64,000 bases of DNA from CAVVWJ01 sp965652025 (GTDB lineage Bacteria; Gemmatimonadota; Gemmatimonadetes; Gemmatimonadales; GWC2-71-9): assembly GCA_965652025.1 (NCBI GenBank), contig CBFGTM010000011.1, forward strand, positions 13,148 to 77,147. The letters run 5' to 3'. Shown one piece after another: positions 43,960 to 52,532 of this stretch. How positions within the stretch are numbered: the stretch's first letter is position 1; each line of letters starts with the position of its first letter. The notes beneath the pieces were generated by a model that was not told the origin of the DNA, searched no databases, and was given only the letters and a program-made list of their open reading frames with translations. The position numbers and the translations under genes were made by a program.

Positions 43960-44610
43960 GTGAAAGGGCATCTACCGCGGGCCGAGGGGACCGGAGGGCG
44001 GATCATGGAGCTGCTGCGGCGCGGCCCGATGACGGTGGACCAGCTGGCCGCGGCTCTGCAACTCACCCGGACCGCGGTCCAGGCTCAGTTGGCAACGCTC
44101 CAGCGGGATGATCTGATTGAGCAGAAGGGGACCCGTCGTGGGGCCAGTAAGCCGGCCCGGATGTACGGCGTCACCATGCAGGCCGAGCTGCTCTTTTCCC
44201 GAGCCTACATCCCCATCCTGACCGAGCTCCTCCACGTGCTGGCGCAGCGCATGTCCGCCCCCGAGTTCGATGCCATCATGCATGAGGTCGGGCGGAGGGC
44301 AATGGCGGGACGTGTTGCGGCTCCTCGGGGGCAGCTAGGGGAGCGGGTCATTACGGCAAGCAGGCTGTTGAATGATCTCGGCGGTCTGTCCGAGGTCGAT
44401 GAGGAGGATGGCTTCTACATCATCCAAAGCCACGGGTGCCCGCTGGCGGCGGCGACCGCCGAGCACCCGGAGGCCTGCAATGCACTGGAGAGTATATTGA
44501 GCGAGTTTGTCGGCAGCCGGGTCACCAAGTGCTGCGATCGGTACAACCGGGAGCGCTGCTGCTTCGAGATCGGGCGTCCCGCTTCAGACACCATCCAGAT
44601 ACAACACTAA
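43960..44610 (+). CDS. SufR-like HTH transcriptional regulator with Cys cluster
   Basis: A 216-residue regulator. A winged helix-turn-helix (about 12-70, GPMTVDQLAAALQLTRTAVQAQLATL) is followed by a helical dimer domain and a C-terminal cysteine set: GCPLAAATAEHPEAC and CCDRYNRERCCFEIG. SufR, which controls Fe-S biogenesis, has comparable C-terminal Cys that hold a [4Fe-4S] cluster, so this protein probably senses redox or Fe-S status. The duplicated Cys (CC...CC) is more than SufR needs. GTG 43960 with AGGGG upstream. Divergent from the cytochrome, with a palindrome between. Confidence 0.82.
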   Translation: MKGHLPRAEGTGGRIMELLRRGPMTVDQLAAALQLTRTAVQAQLATLQRDDLIEQKGTRRGASKPARMYGVTMQAELLFSRAYIPILTELLHVLAQRMSAPEFDAIMHEVGRRAMAGRVAAPRGQLGERVITASRLLNDLGGLSEVDEEDGFYIIQSHGCPLAAATAEHPEACNALESILSEFVGSRVTKCCDRYNRERCCFEIGRPASDTIQIQH

Positions 44611-44631
44611 GGCGCTCTCCCTCCTAGCGAG

Positions 44632-45135
44632 ATGACGGAAATGCTGATACTCACACCGTATGAACCGGAGCTCTCCCCCGAACGGGAGCTGGCCCAAGCC
44701 GGAAGTCTATTCCAACCCATTCCCTGGTACGGGCCGGAGCAGGACCGAACCGGCCCCACCCGGGCCAGTGTGACGATTATGGTGGTGGACGATGACCAGC
44801 AGAGCCGCACGATCGCGGCCAGGATGCTCCGCGATGAGGGATACCACGTCATCGAAGCTCCATCTGGCGAGCAGGCGCTGGAACGGCTCGCCGGCACCCA
44901 GGATGTCCAGATCGTCTTGACCGACATCGTAATGCCGGGCGGCATGGGCGGGCTCGAGCTGGCCCGCAAAGTCACTGCTCTCTCGCCCTGGAGGAGAGTG
45001 GCGCTCATGTCCGGCTATGCGCCCAACTTCCCTCAGCTGAATACGTCCGCCATGCCATACCCGTTACTGGTCAAGCCGTTCGCGGCCGATCAGCTCGCCC
45101 AGCAGATGAGTGAGCTGCTCAGGGAAGTGAATTAG
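44632..45135 (+). CDS. Single-domain response regulator
   Basis: A 167-residue protein with one receiver domain (about 47-165): VVDDDQQSR acidic patch, phospho-acceptor Asp in VLTDIVMPG, Ser in LMSGYAPN and Lys in LVKPFAADQL. An N-terminal extension of about 45 residues (Pro/Glu-rich) has no recognised domain. No output domain is present, so it may act by protein contact, as CheY does. ATG 44632; an ATG three codons later is possible. It follows the SufR-like gene by 21 bases, probably in the same transcript. Confidence 0.85.
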   Translation: MTEMLILTPYEPELSPERELAQAGSLFQPIPWYGPEQDRTGPTRASVTIMVVDDDQQSRTIAARMLRDEGYHVIEAPSGEQALERLAGTQDVQIVLTDIVMPGGMGGLELARKVTALSPWRRVALMSGYAPNFPQLNTSAMPYPLLVKPFAADQLAQQMSELLREVN

Positions 45136-45154
45136 GGCGAAGGCCGGTCGGAAC

Positions 45155-45892
45155 TCAGAAGCGGAGGGTTAGTCCGAAGGTAGGACCGCTGAGCCGCACA
45201 TCGTAGAGTAAGGCGTCCTGGTTGTAGTCGACGTCGAGATAGCGCCAGGCGGCAACCAGCGCACAGCAGCGGCCGAGGTCATAGCCGGCCCCGCCGTAGA
45301 GCTGCCAGATAAGATCCGAGCCACCGGCGCCGAGGTCGGCCTTGAGGACGAGGCGCCACTTTTTGCCCGGCTGGTAGCGCAAGTTGGCGCCCACCGTGGC
45401 GTCCACCCAGTTCCGGTCGGTCGAGACTTCGAGGGCCGGCCCGCCGAGGTCCACGCCCAGGTTCCAATAGCGAGCGCCGATCAGGCCATCCACGCCACCC
45501 CAGGGGCGAGCGAGCAGGGTATAGCCCACCTCGGGGTGGAGCATGAGCTCGTCCTGGCCCACGGTCAGGGTGTTGCCGCTCGATGTAGCCTCCTCGTCCG
45601 AAAGCGACACGTAGAAGAAGTCGGTTCGAACGACCCAGGCGTGACGCCGGATCTCGAGCAGGCCGGCGAAGCCGAACTCGAAGTCCTCGGCCCCGTCGCT
45701 GAAGCTCACGTCCACCTCACTGAGGTTGGAGCCCACCCCGATGGTGCCCTCGAGGCCGGACATCCAGACATAAGGAGTGAAGCTGACGCGCCACTGCTCA
45801 GGCTCAGTGACAGCCTGGGCGGCCAGCTCAGACGAAACGGAGACGAGCAGGCCGAGGACGAGGGGGAGGGGGAGGCGGCGCACGCGATTCAT
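45155..45892 (-). CDS. Outer-membrane beta-barrel protein
   Basis: A 245-residue porin-like protein with signal peptide (LVLGLLVSVSSELAAQ) and regular amphipathic strands (FTPYVWMSGLEGTIGVG, VRTDFFYVSLSDEEATSSG, LKADLGAGGSDLIWQLYGGAGYDLG) ending in GLTLRF. It resembles uncharacterised barrels of planctomycetes and Gemmatimonadota. Start ATG 45892; a frame to 45916 adds eight residues. Convergent with the receiver gene, 19 bases apart. Confidence 0.78.
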   Translation of the reverse strand: MNRVRRLPLPLVLGLLVSVSSELAAQAVTEPEQWRVSFTPYVWMSGLEGTIGVGSNLSEVDVSFSDGAEDFEFGFAGLLEIRRHAWVVRTDFFYVSLSDEEATSSGNTLTVGQDELMLHPEVGYTLLARPWGGVDGLIGARYWNLGVDLGGPALEVSTDRNWVDATVGANLRYQPGKKWRLVLKADLGAGGSDLIWQLYGGAGYDLGRCCALVAAWRYLDVDYNQDALLYDVRLSGPTFGLTLRF

Positions 45893-46028
45893 CCGGTGTC
45901 TCCGGCGTGACGGCAATCACTACGTTGCAGTTTCCCGCCTTGCATTGTTCCGCTGAGCAGCCCTGGTCGCCTGTATCTGGCGCAGAAGATCAGAGAAGAG
46001 GTAATACCTACACGGAGGAGTAGTAGCT

Positions 46029-46589
46029 ATGGGTACCGCAAACGTAACCCAGACCGCGACGTGGACACTGGACCCGACGCACTCGAGCGTCGAGTTCTCG
46101 GTCAAGCACATGATGATGACCACGGTGCGAGGCCGCTTCAAAGAGCTTAGCGCGACCCTCACCGCCGACGAGGACCACCCGGAGGGCTGTTGCGTCGAAG
46201 TGGCGATGAAGACGGCGAGCATCGATACTGGTGTTCCCGACCGGGACACGCACCTCCGATCGGCCGACTTCTTCGACGCCGAGCAGTATCCGGAGATCAC
46301 CTTCAAGAGCAAGCGGCTGGAGGGGAACTTCGAGAAGGAGGGCGATCGCTTCCGGATGGTCGGAGATCTCACGATCCGCGATACCACCATGGAGCTCACG
46401 CTCGACTGCGAGTTCGCCGGCCGGGGGCAGGACCCTTGGGGGAAAGAGCGGGCTGGGTTTACGGCCCGGGGCGAGATCGACCGGCGGGAATGGGGTCTCA
46501 AGTGGAACCAGATGATCGAGACCGGTGGTGTCCTGGTTGCCAACAAGGTCCGGATCGAGGCGGAGGTGCAGTTCGTGAAAGCTTCATAG
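46029..46589 (+). CDS. YceI-family protein
   Basis: A 186-residue YceI/lipocalin-like protein: WTLDPTHSSVEFSVKHMMMTTVRGRF, DTHLRSADFFDAEQYPEITFKS and a closing REWGLKWNQMIETGGVLVANKVRIEAEVQF. The family binds polyisoprenoids, amide-linked lipids or quinone-like molecules. Unlike periplasmic YceI it has no signal peptide, so it should be cytoplasmic. ATG 46029 is preceded by GGAGGAGTAG. Convergent with the copper ATPase, with a 6-base overlap. Confidence 0.92.
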   Translation: MGTANVTQTATWTLDPTHSSVEFSVKHMMMTTVRGRFKELSATLTADEDHPEGCCVEVAMKTASIDTGVPDRDTHLRSADFFDAEQYPEITFKSKRLEGNFEKEGDRFRMVGDLTIRDTTMELTLDCEFAGRGQDPWGKERAGFTARGEIDRREWGLKWNQMIETGGVLVANKVRIEAEVQFVKAS

Positions 46590-48713
46590 CCTGGCCCGCC
46601 GAAGCAGTTGGGCATTGATCGCCACGATCAGCGTGCTGAGCGACATCAGCACCGCGCCCACCGCGGGCGAGAGCAGAATTCCTTGGGATGCCAGAACGCC
46701 GGCGGCAAGCGGGATGGCGACAATGTTGTAACCCGCCGCCCACCAGAGATTCTGAACCATCTTCCGGTAACTCGCCCGGCTCAGCCGAATGATCCGGGGC
46801 ACGTCCCGGGGATCGTTGCGCACCAGGACGATGTCTCCAGCCTCGACCGCCACGTTGGTGCCGGCCCCGATGGCAATGCCGACCTCGGCCGTGACCAGTG
46901 CCGGCGCGTCATTCACTCCGTCACCGACCATGGCAACCCGCTTCCCCTCCCCTTGCAGCTGCTTGATCTTGTCGGCCTTCTGATCCGGCAGCACCTCGGC
47001 GAAGACCTTGTCGATGCCGAGCTCTCGAGCCACGGCCTCCGCCACCGGACGGGCGTCGCCGGTCAGCATCACGACCTCGATCCTTTCGGCATGCAGGGCT
47101 TGGACGGCTTCGCGGGACTCGGGACGAACCACGTCTGCCACGGTGAAGAGGGCCAGGGCCCGGTCGTCACCCCGCGCATCCTCCTCGACCAGATAAATGA
47201 CTGCCTGGCCCCGTTGCGACGCCTGCTCCGCGGATGCGAGCAGAGTTCGGGGTAGTTTCACTTTCCTGCTCCGGAGCAGGGCCGGGCCACCGATCAGCAA
47301 GCGACGGCCGCGCAGGTCCGCCTCTACTCCGATCCCGGGCAGAGACTGGAAGTTGTCTGCCTGCGGAATCTCCAGCCTCTGCTCCTGCGCCGTTCTGAGA
47401 ATCCCCTGGGCGATGGTATGCTCCGAGTCCCGCTCGACCGCGGCCGCCAGCTTGAGCGCTTCCTGTTCCTGAAGCCCGTCCGCAGTCGTGATTCCGACCA
47501 CTCCGAATTCACCTCTGGTCAGGGTCCCGGTCTTGTCGAACACCACCGAATCCAGATTGCGCGCCTCCTCCAGGCCCCGCCGGTCCCTGACCAGCAGTCC
47601 GCTCCGGGCGCCCAAGGTGGTCGAGATCGCAATCACCAGCGGAATCGCCAACCCCAGCGCGTGGGGGCAAGCGATCACCAGAGTCGTGACCAGCCGCTCG
47701 ACCGCGAAGGCGGCCTCGGCCCCGGCCAAGAGCCAGCCAACCAGGGTCAGCGCGCCGGCGGCGAGAGCAACCAGGGTTAGCCAATAGGCGGCGCGATCAG
47801 CCAGTGCCTGGGCTCGTGAGCGCGAGCTCTGGGCCTGCTCCACCAGCCGCATGATCCCGGCGAGCGCCGTGCGCTCTCCGGTGCCGGTCACCCGAACCCG
47901 CAGAGAGCCGGAGCCGTTGACGGTCCCGGCGATCACCTGGTCCGCTGCCTTCTTGCGGACCGGCCTGGATTCCCCGGTGATCATCGCCTCGTTCACATCA
48001 CTGGACCCCTCGACCACCTCGCCATCGGCAGGGATGCCGGCACCAGGCCGGATCAGCACCAGATCGCCTTCCCGGAGAGCGCTGACCGGAACCTCCTCGG
48101 TTTCGTTGCCCACGATCCGAACCGCAGTGTTCGGCAGCAACTTGGCCAGCTCTCCCAGGGCCCCCTGCGCCTGGGAGATGGACCGCATCTCGATCCAGTG
48201 GCCCAGCAGCATGATGGTGACCAGCGTCGCCAGCTCCTCCCAGAGCGGCATGCCGGGATACCCCAGGGTGACCGCTGCGCTGAATACGAAGGCGACCGTG
48301 ATCGCGAGGGCGATCAGGGTCATCATGCCCGGCAGTCGGTCCTGCAGCTCGCGCCAGGCCCCCTGAATGAAGACCCACCCGCCGTAGAAGAACACCGCGG
48401 TTCCGAAGACCGGGGCTATCCACCGTGCGCCCGGTATCGAGGGCGGCGAATAGCTCAAGGCGCGGGGCAGCATATGCCCCCAGATGAGTGTGGGAATGGT
48501 GAGTGCGAGGGAGATCCAGAACTTGTCCCGGAACATGGCCACGCTGTGTCCCGCGTGTTTGTCGTGACCGGCGTGCGCGCGGCCATTGGCTGCCACCGGC
48601 GCGGTGCCATGATGAGCGTGCGATTCGGTCAGCTCGGGGTGTTCCGGATATCCCGGCTCGGCCGGAGCAGGAGCTGCATGACCGTGATCATGATGGTGAT
48701 GGTGGTCTGTCAT
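46584..48713 (-). CDS. copB: CopB-type copper-translocating P-type ATPase
   Basis: A 709-residue P1B-ATPase. The N terminus is His-rich (MTDHHHHHDHGHAA) rather than carrying CxxC domains; the membrane motif is CPH (VIACPHALGLAIPLV), marking the CopB class, thought to move Cu+/Cu2+ or related ions outwards. TGES, the phosphorylation site DKTGT, and GDGVNDAP are intact; the nucleotide-site motif is SEHTIAQG rather than SEHP. Eight membrane helices are expected. It is the clearest metal-resistance gene in this island. Start ATG 48713; divergent regulation not apparent. Confidence 0.94.
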   Translation of the reverse strand: MTDHHHHHDHGHAAPAPAEPGYPEHPELTESHAHHGTAPVAANGRAHAGHDKHAGHSVAMFRDKFWISLALTIPTLIWGHMLPRALSYSPPSIPGARWIAPVFGTAVFFYGGWVFIQGAWRELQDRLPGMMTLIALAITVAFVFSAAVTLGYPGMPLWEELATLVTIMLLGHWIEMRSISQAQGALGELAKLLPNTAVRIVGNETEEVPVSALREGDLVLIRPGAGIPADGEVVEGSSDVNEAMITGESRPVRKKAADQVIAGTVNGSGSLRVRVTGTGERTALAGIMRLVEQAQSSRSRAQALADRAAYWLTLVALAAGALTLVGWLLAGAEAAFAVERLVTTLVIACPHALGLAIPLVIAISTTLGARSGLLVRDRRGLEEARNLDSVVFDKTGTLTRGEFGVVGITTADGLQEQEALKLAAAVERDSEHTIAQGILRTAQEQRLEIPQADNFQSLPGIGVEADLRGRRLLIGGPALLRSRKVKLPRTLLASAEQASQRGQAVIYLVEEDARGDDRALALFTVADVVRPESREAVQALHAERIEVVMLTGDARPVAEAVARELGIDKVFAEVLPDQKADKIKQLQGEGKRVAMVGDGVNDAPALVTAEVGIAIGAGTNVAVEAGDIVLVRNDPRDVPRIIRLSRASYRKMVQNLWWAAGYNIVAIPLAAGVLASQGILLSPAVGAVLMSLSTLIVAINAQLLRRARL

Positions 48714-48749
48714 ATAGCACTCACGTCGTGATCTCTCCGGCTGCGACGC

Positions 48750-49379
48750 TCAATGGTTACGAAGTCCGCCGCCGATAAGGTGCAGGACCAGGAGTAGCAG
48801 GACCAAGCCGATAACCCCGAGCAGGAGAACTTGGCTCCAGCTGATGGTTTTCCAGTTTGACCCGGGTGCCGCCCCACTGTGTTGCTTACGGCGTCCGTAC
48901 GCCGTCATCCCCCAAGGCTTGTACACCGCGAGGACCGTGGCTGCCAGCAACACCAGCAGGCCGCCTCCGGAATGGAGCACGGGCGATTGCTCCAGGTTGC
49001 GCAGCTCTCCGAGGGGCAAGGCCGGGTTTCCTGCCAAGTCTCCCAAGGACGCAAGCGTCTGAGTGAACCCGAAGAGGACCACTGCGCCAATGACCGTCAG
49101 CAGGAACTTTAGGGAGACCCAGTAGTACCGAAACAATCCCCAGGACGTGCCGAGCGAGACGATGAGACCGGTGACCAACGAGGCGGCGCAGAACGGCACG
49201 ATGACGTACCACCCAACCAGTTCCATTGCCCAGTAGAACCCTCGTATCAGCTGTGGCTCGCGGCTGCTCACAGCCGCGATAGCGAGAGCCTGGAAGGCGG
49301 CGACCGTGCCGAGCCAGCCGACCGAAGAAGTGACGTGCGCAGTGAGCGGGAATTTACGGAGCCGGGGTGTCATGATCAT
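48750..49379 (-). CDS. Integral membrane protein of unknown function
   Basis: A 209-residue protein with five or so hydrophobic helices (SSVGWLGTVAAFQALAIAAV; LVGWYVIVPFCAASLVTGLIV; FLLTVIGAVVLFGF; LLVLLAATVLAVY; LLLGVIGLVLLLLVLHLI). The style is that of DUF2269-like small membrane proteins. The ATG at 49379 (or 49373) starts just before the first helix; the longer frame is not credible. It lies between copB and the next envelope gene on the same strand, so it may belong to the metal operon. Function unknown. Confidence 0.75.
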   Translation of the reverse strand: MIMTPRLRKFPLTAHVTSSVGWLGTVAAFQALAIAAVSSREPQLIRGFYWAMELVGWYVIVPFCAASLVTGLIVSLGTSWGLFRYYWVSLKFLLTVIGAVVLFGFTQTLASLGDLAGNPALPLGELRNLEQSPVLHSGGGLLVLLAATVLAVYKPWGMTAYGRRKQHSGAAPGSNWKTISWSQVLLLGVIGLVLLLLVLHLIGGGLRNH

Positions 49380-49404
49380 TGCTAGGGGTTCCAGGTAGTT
49401 GGAA

Positions 49405-50481
49405 TCAATGTTGGTGCACCGTAGTGTCAGGTGGCTCTTGCACTTGGTCGGTCTTCTTCTGAGGCGTCCGACCAGCGGGCGACCGAGGCATGTCGAGCAG
49501 GCCGGTGGCCGGACCGCCCATAGCAGCCACCCCACCCATGTGCTCAGCCATCCTGCGCCACTCGTCCAGCGACATCACGTCCCGTGAAGGGTCCTGCAGC
49601 ATATCCAGCTGCCGATCGATGACCTCACCCTTTCGCCCGCGCGGGATGGTGTCGGCGGTGAGAATGTCGGAGATGATGTCGTGCATCATGTGCAGGTTGT
49701 CGAAGATCACTGCCGCTCGGGGATGAGCGGCGCTGAACCGAGGAGCGATCGCCGAGCTGATCGGCATGTACCTCGGAAAGCGGCTCGGCGGATCCTCCAG
49801 CATCGACCAGAACCGGGCGACTGTGGCCTGCACCCCGCTCTTTCGCTCCCCCGGGGTCCGCCCTTCGATGAACGGCTCGTACAGCCCGATCTGAAGCCAA
49901 TGGTAGGCCCAGATCAAGCCGTTGAACTTGGGATGGGTCCTCCGGAAGGCCTGGCTGAAGTACTGCTCGTCCATGAGCCGCATCGCCTTGGGCTTGTCGG
50001 TAAAGGCGTATTTCCGGTTGCTCAGGTAATAGTCGGTGAGCCGCTCGATCAGGCTGTCTCGTTGCGACAGGTTCAGCCGGTCGTCGGCGTAGGCATCGTA
50101 GATCTGCCGGTGGAGGATGTGGGCCCAGTCGAACATCATCTTCGCTCGCCAGGCGACCTTGGCGTACTCCGGCATGATCACTTCCTCGGCCACGGCGAAC
50201 CGAGGCGGCCGGACCAGGAGATCGGTGGTGAGGTAGCGGTATTCCTTCTCCAGATCAGGTCCGGCTTGATCACCCTTGGTATACAGCCGCTCGTACAGGA
50301 CGGCATGGCCGTAGTCGAATGCGTTGAACAGCCGGGCGGCCTCAGGGTAATTCGCCAGAAACTCCCAGTTGAACCCACCCGGGTAGTAGAACTGCTCGTC
50401 TCGCCGGGTCTGCGACAGAGCGGTGCCGGCTCCGACCGCCAGGAACAGCGTGCTCACCGCCAGCGAGCTCTTGCGGATCAT
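49405..50481 (-). CDS. Secreted protein of unknown function
   Basis: A 358-residue protein with signal peptide (LAVSTLFLAVGAGTALSQ), rich in aromatic and charged residues. Conserved-looking stretches include QFYYPGGFNWEFLANYPEAARLFNAFDYGHA and FNGLIWAYHWLQIGLYEPF. A Met- and His-rich C terminus (HMGGVAAMGGPATGLLDMP) could bind copper but this is inference. I do not recognise a family. ATG 50481 overlaps the stop of the upstream barrel gene (ATGA), and the pair sits in the metal island, so the two likely work together. Confidence 0.72.
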   Translation of the reverse strand: MIRKSSLAVSTLFLAVGAGTALSQTRRDEQFYYPGGFNWEFLANYPEAARLFNAFDYGHAVLYERLYTKGDQAGPDLEKEYRYLTTDLLVRPPRFAVAEEVIMPEYAKVAWRAKMMFDWAHILHRQIYDAYADDRLNLSQRDSLIERLTDYYLSNRKYAFTDKPKAMRLMDEQYFSQAFRRTHPKFNGLIWAYHWLQIGLYEPFIEGRTPGERKSGVQATVARFWSMLEDPPSRFPRYMPISSAIAPRFSAAHPRAAVIFDNLHMMHDIISDILTADTIPRGRKGEVIDRQLDMLQDPSRDVMSLDEWRRMAEHMGGVAAMGGPATGLLDMPRSPAGRTPQKKTDQVQEPPDTTVHQH

Positions 50482-51293
50482 CGCGACCTCCCCGGCATCA
50501 GGCCGCGAAGTGCAAATGCGTGCGAGAGACCGACTGTGAGTGCGATGTCCGGCCCTACGTCCGACCGGAGGCGCCGACTCACCCCGGCATCCAGCACCAG
50601 AGTAGGGGTCCACTGCCAGCGCGCTCCCAGCGAGGCGTCAACCGCCGTCGGTGCGCTCTCGCTGGACTGCGAGGCGGCCAGCTCGCCAACCAGGAGCATA
50701 CTGGAGCGGAACAGGGTGCGATCCACAGCCAAGCTGGCGCTCCAGCGGTTCAGCGGCTCGGCGAGGGCGGGCTCGTCCTCCGAGCCAAACCCCCATGAGG
50801 CGTTGAGATGGCCCCGCATGCCGCCCCAGCTGCGGGTCACGATTGCCTTCAGGGCAAAGCGGACTCCATCCCCGGCAAGCGATCCCACGGGGAAGCTGGC
50901 GTCTGCCCGCACCGACAGCGCTGGAAGGCGAGGGCCCTCCGTGTTGAGGTTGTACAGTCCAAAGAAGCGGAGGCCGGCGAGGCCCCAGTCGGTGCCGGCG
51001 CCGAGCTCTTCATCCACTGCGGCGATGGGAAGCTTCAGACCCAGCTGGACGTTGCGGGCCACCCCGTAGGCCATCTCAGGCACGGTCAGATGGAGCTCAC
51101 CACCCTCGGCCTCCGCCTCGAACCGATAGGGTACTATCAGCTCGAAAGCGTACCGCTCCACCGGGTAAGCATCCTCGGTAGCTACAGGCCGGTCGTCGTC
51201 GAGGTTGCGGTAGTCGGTCTGTGCCGCCAGCGGCGACAGCAGGAAAGACAGGAATAGGCCAGCCACTCCGGCGGCCGTGCCCAGAGATTGCAT
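50478..51293 (-). CDS. Outer-membrane beta-barrel (transporter-like) protein
   Basis: A 271-residue protein with signal peptide (GLFLSFLLSPLAAQ) and a barrel of about 12 strands (YAFELIVPYRFEAEAEGGELHLTVPEM; LPALSVRADASFPVGSLAGDG), similar to MetA-pathway or transporter-like phenol-degradation barrels. Its stop overlaps the next gene by 4 bases. Probably an outer-membrane channel for the metal-handling operon, but substrate is unknown. ATG 51293. The upstream 185-base gap contains a perfect 8-bp hairpin (GAGCTCAG-6-CTGAGCTC, 51375-51396). Confidence 0.75.
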   Translation of the reverse strand: MQSLGTAAGVAGLFLSFLLSPLAAQTDYRNLDDDRPVATEDAYPVERYAFELIVPYRFEAEAEGGELHLTVPEMAYGVARNVQLGLKLPIAAVDEELGAGTDWGLAGLRFFGLYNLNTEGPRLPALSVRADASFPVGSLAGDGVRFALKAIVTRSWGGMRGHLNASWGFGSEDEPALAEPLNRWSASLAVDRTLFRSSMLLVGELAASQSSESAPTAVDASLGARWQWTPTLVLDAGVSRRLRSDVGPDIALTVGLSHAFALRGLMPGRSR

Positions 51294-51374
51294 GATCGAT
51301 CCTCCTAGTCGTTATGACGTTCCGGCATCGGCCGGATTACAGTCGGACTAGGCGGCCGTTTGAGGTGGAGGTCG

Positions 51375-51396
51375 GAGCTCAGCACCTTCTGAGCTC
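51375..51396. repeat. Perfect hairpin in the gap before the barrel gene
   Basis: GAGCTCAG, a 6-base loop and CTGAGCTC form an exact 8-bp stem in the 51294-51478 gap between the MCO-like stub and the barrel gene. There is no T-run, so it is more likely an RNA processing or regulatory hairpin than a terminator. Confidence 0.4.
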
Positions 51397-51478
51397 ACCG
51401 GCTTCCCGTGGTGAAAGGGCCGGGGCGGTTGAAGCGGTAAGACCGGCAAGCGTGGCGCAAAGCGGGCGCAGCGCCGGC

Positions 51479-51616
51479 CTATCCATAGCGAAGCTCCATC
51501 GCCATGCCTCCCATATGATGATAGAGATTGTGGCAGTGAAGTAGCCAGCGAGCACCGGGATTGTTGGCCACGACATCAGCCACGAAGCTCTCCATATGGC
51601 CGCGTCTGGAGCTCAT
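51479..51616 (-). pseudogene. C-terminal stub of a multicopper oxidase
   Basis: A 45-residue frame starting at ATG 51616, one base after the stop of the PCYCGC-like gene. It reads GARWLLHCHNLYHHMGGMAMELRY, which is the C-terminal copper-ligand segment of multicopper oxidases (HCHxxxH....M supplies type 1 and trinuclear ligands). The rest of the enzyme is absent: upstream DNA encodes another protein. It is most simply a deletion remnant, though a short translated copper-binding peptide cannot be excluded given the immediate ATG. Confidence 0.65.
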
Positions 51617-51617
51617 T

Positions 51618-52082
51618 TCAGCCGGCTCGCTGCGCTCCGGGTCCGAACTGCGCGTCGATAGCGCGCTGGATCTCCCGCACGTCGGTGGTTCCCGCCTGCA
51701 CCATCTTCTGGGCCAGCAGCGCTTCACCCATGCAGATGTCGCATTGCGACGCATGGTCGCTCTCGAAACACTCGAGCAGCGAGCGGTGGTGGAAAATCGC
51801 GCTCTCCCGGCAATGGCACCAGCAATAGAGCTGATTGAGCACGGCCGGAATGGCGCGAGCCGCCCGGTAGGCTGTTTGTTGCTGGTAGTCGGAGAAACTG
51901 GCCGGATCGAGGACGGCAGTCGCGTCGGCCCGACCGGTTGGGGTGAACTCAGGGGCTCTTCCGGAGGATTGGAATTGCCGGGTTACATAGATGAACCCAA
52001 AGATCACCAGGGGCAAAAGGGCTGCGAAGAGTATCAGACCCGGCCACGCCGAAGGCCGGTGCCGAGGGTGTTTATGGGACAT
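51618..52082 (-). CDS. PCYCGC-motif-like membrane-anchored protein
   Basis: A 154-residue protein with one N-terminal membrane helix (LILFAALLPLVIFGFIYV) and a cysteine-rich C-terminal part: LYCWCHCRESA, HRSLLECFES, and SQCDICMGEALLA. The pattern resembles the PCYCGC-motif family of Bacillota and other bacteria, whose members are of unknown function and often near copper or cytochrome genes. Metal binding is likely from the Cys spacing. ATG 52082 with GGAG upstream. It neighbours the multicopper-oxidase stub. Moderate confidence in the family. Confidence 0.75.
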   Translation of the reverse strand: MSHKHPRHRPSAWPGLILFAALLPLVIFGFIYVTRQFQSSGRAPEFTPTGRADATAVLDPASFSDYQQQTAYRAARAIPAVLNQLYCWCHCRESAIFHHRSLLECFESDHASQCDICMGEALLAQKMVQAGTTDVREIQRAIDAQFGPGAQRAG

Positions 52083-52160
52083 ACGAACTCCAGAGTATAG
52101 GTATGAGCGCCCGCCGGTGCCGCAGATTACCGGCGCCGGAATCGGTGACTGTTCTAACGG

Positions 52161-52472
52161 CTACGCTTCGGGCGGTGGAGTTCCAGGCGGTGGTGGGTAG
52201 TGGCCGACAGGGTCGGAGGGTGGCTGGACCGTAAACGAATGCCCGCTGCTGGACACGTCGAGCCGGTTCGGTGCGGACAAGGCCATGCAGATGCCGCCGA
52301 GACAGCTGCCTGAGGGCATGGAGGCGGCACAGCCACTCCCAGAGGAAGATCCTGAAGTCGTCCAGGCCGGTCCGGATGTCATGGACCCACAGCCCATCCC
52401 GTCGCCGGACCGCGGGGTCATTGCGATCAGGAGACCAAATAACAGAAGAGCTGAAACCACACGGCGGAGCAT
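52161..52472 (-). CDS. Small secreted Cys/Met-containing protein
   Basis: A 103-residue protein with a signal-like N terminus (VVSALLLFGLLIAMTP) and a middle rich in Gly, Ser, Cys and Met (GMGCGSM, SGCAASMPSGSCLGGICM), ending in a Pro-rich tail. Four Cys and several Met suggest a small periplasmic metal-binding protein, consistent with the island, but I do not recognise a family. Start ATG 52472, divergent from the CDF gene. Confidence 0.55.
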   Translation of the reverse strand: MLRRVVSALLLFGLLIAMTPRSGDGMGCGSMTSGPAWTTSGSSSGSGCAASMPSGSCLGGICMALSAPNRLDVSSSGHSFTVQPPSDPVGHYPPPPGTPPPEA

Positions 52473-52532
52473 GGCCGGAGCCTAAGTGCGTGTTCCGTGG
52501 TGGTCAAGCCGAAGCGACAATAATTTCAGGTC

